Assembly: GCA_946541435.1 (NCBI GenBank)
Contig: CAMNJK010000009.1
Coordinates: 1-15,436, forward strand
DNA: 15,436 nucleotides
DNA from: an uncultured Bacillota bacterium
GTDB taxonomy: Bacteria > Bacillota > Clostridia > Peptostreptococcales > Anaerovoracaceae
Reading direction: 5' to 3'
Made by a program: the position numbers and the translations under genes
Part shown: in pieces, positions 15,055-15,436 of the stretch
Layout of the letters: every line of letters begins with the position of its first letter
Numbering within the stretch: position 1 is the stretch's first letter
The notes under the pieces: generated by a model
The model's database searches: none
Told to the model about the DNA's origin: nothing
Seen by the model: only the letters and a program-made list of their open reading frames with translations

Positions 15055-15436
15055 ATGGGAAGACATGGAACAATTGCAGGAAGAAAGGCAGCGCAGGATT
15101 CAAAACGCGCGGCCATGTTCACAAAATACGCGAGACAGATCATCGTGGCGGCGAAGGCCGGCGGAGACCCGGACTATAACGCTACGCTGAGAGTAGCCAT
15201 CGAAAAGGCGAAGTCCATCGGCATGCCCAATGAGAATATCAAGAGAGCTGTGAAGAAGGGCTCCGGAGAACTGGGCGGCGAAAGCTATGAAGAGCTGATG
15301 TTTGAAGGATACGGTATCGGCGGCGTTGCTGTCATCGTCGAAGCGCTGACAGACAATAAGAACCGGACCACTGCTGCAGTAAGATCCACATTTGACAAGC
15401 ACGGCGGCAACCTGGGCGCCCAGGGATGTGTATCCT
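15055..15436 (+). CDS. yebC: YebC/PmpR-family protein (3' end outside window)
   Basis: These are the first 127 residues of a YebC/PmpR/TACO1-family cytoplasmic protein of normally ~240 residues. The N-terminal domain is unmistakable: [25 protein letters not shown], written here in parts as [14 protein letters not shown] and [10 protein letters not shown]. Then come [37 protein letters not shown], and [24 protein letters not shown] at the start of the second domain. Members have been described as DNA-binding regulators and, more recently, as ribosome-associated factors that relieve stalling at proline-rich stretches; the sequence does not decide which applies here. The [11 protein letters not shown] start differs from the MAGHSKWANIKHRK of E. 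coli YebC and is typical of a separate branch. It has a strong promoter and ribosome site and is divergent from the MFS gene. The gene is cut by the window edge, not broken. Confidence 0.95.
   Translation, partial: MGRHGTIAGRKAAQDSKRAAMFTKYARQIIVAAKAGGDPDYNATLRVAIEKAKSIGMPNENIKRAVKKGSGELGGESYEELMFEGYGIGGVAVIVEALTDNKNRTTAAVRSTFDKHGGNLGAQGCVS

Overview
The window looks like chromosomal DNA of an anaerobic Clostridia member (Bacillota), most probably a gut Lachnospirales/Eubacteriales-type organism. This rests on the mix of genes (a fused activase/2-hydroxyacyl-CoA dehydratase-type protein, a YkgJ-like cysteine-cluster protein of clostridial type, an MMPL transporter paired with a heptad-repeat exoprotein, and YebC), on strong AGGAGG-type ribosome binding sites, and on fairly GC-rich coding DNA with AT-rich gaps. 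The lineage is an inference, because no rRNA or other marker gene is present. Nearly everything is coding. The longest gap is about 173 bases and no stretch above 300 bases lacks a gene. I see no tRNA, rRNA, CRISPR array, insertion sequence or phage gene.

Left part (1-2686, + strand): the 3' part of an M29 metallo-aminopeptidase, a DapF-fold amino-acid racemase resembling the histidine racemase CntK, and a TetR-type regulator. They are tightly spaced, look like one transcription unit and end at a hairpin-T terminator. Next (2687-7048, + strand) comes a likely export module: a 12-TM MMPL/RND transporter started at TTG, then a secreted protein with two blocks of XXXLXXG heptad repeats. A near-consensus promoter with a perfect 14-bp palindrome at its predicted start point lies between the two. 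The TetR protein just upstream is the obvious candidate regulator.

Middle (6958-9236): a strong promoter is followed about 35 bases later by a strong intrinsic terminator, upstream of a MATE efflux pump. This layout suggests either attenuation or a very short RNA. The MATE gene runs tail-to-tail, with 3 bases between stops, into a minus-strand gene for a YkgJ-like cysteine-cluster protein. That gene is divergent from the large protein that follows across a 118-bp AT-rich region.

Right part (9237-15436): a 1415-residue protein carries two activase (ASKHA) ATPase domains and a long cysteine-rich HgdB/DUF2229-type region in one chain. It resembles a complete ATP-driven low-potential electron-transfer enzyme with its activator built in. 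A DHA2-type MFS transporter follows on the minus strand, with its terminator lying inside the end of the large gene. Its promoter region is shared, divergently, with the start of yebC, which runs off the right edge.

Three of the transport genes (MMPL, MATE, MFS) are typical of drug or lipid export, so the region may act in envelope or toxic-compound defence, though the substrates cannot be read from the sequence. The most interesting item is the single-chain double-activase protein. Its family, as far as I recall, has no assigned reaction.
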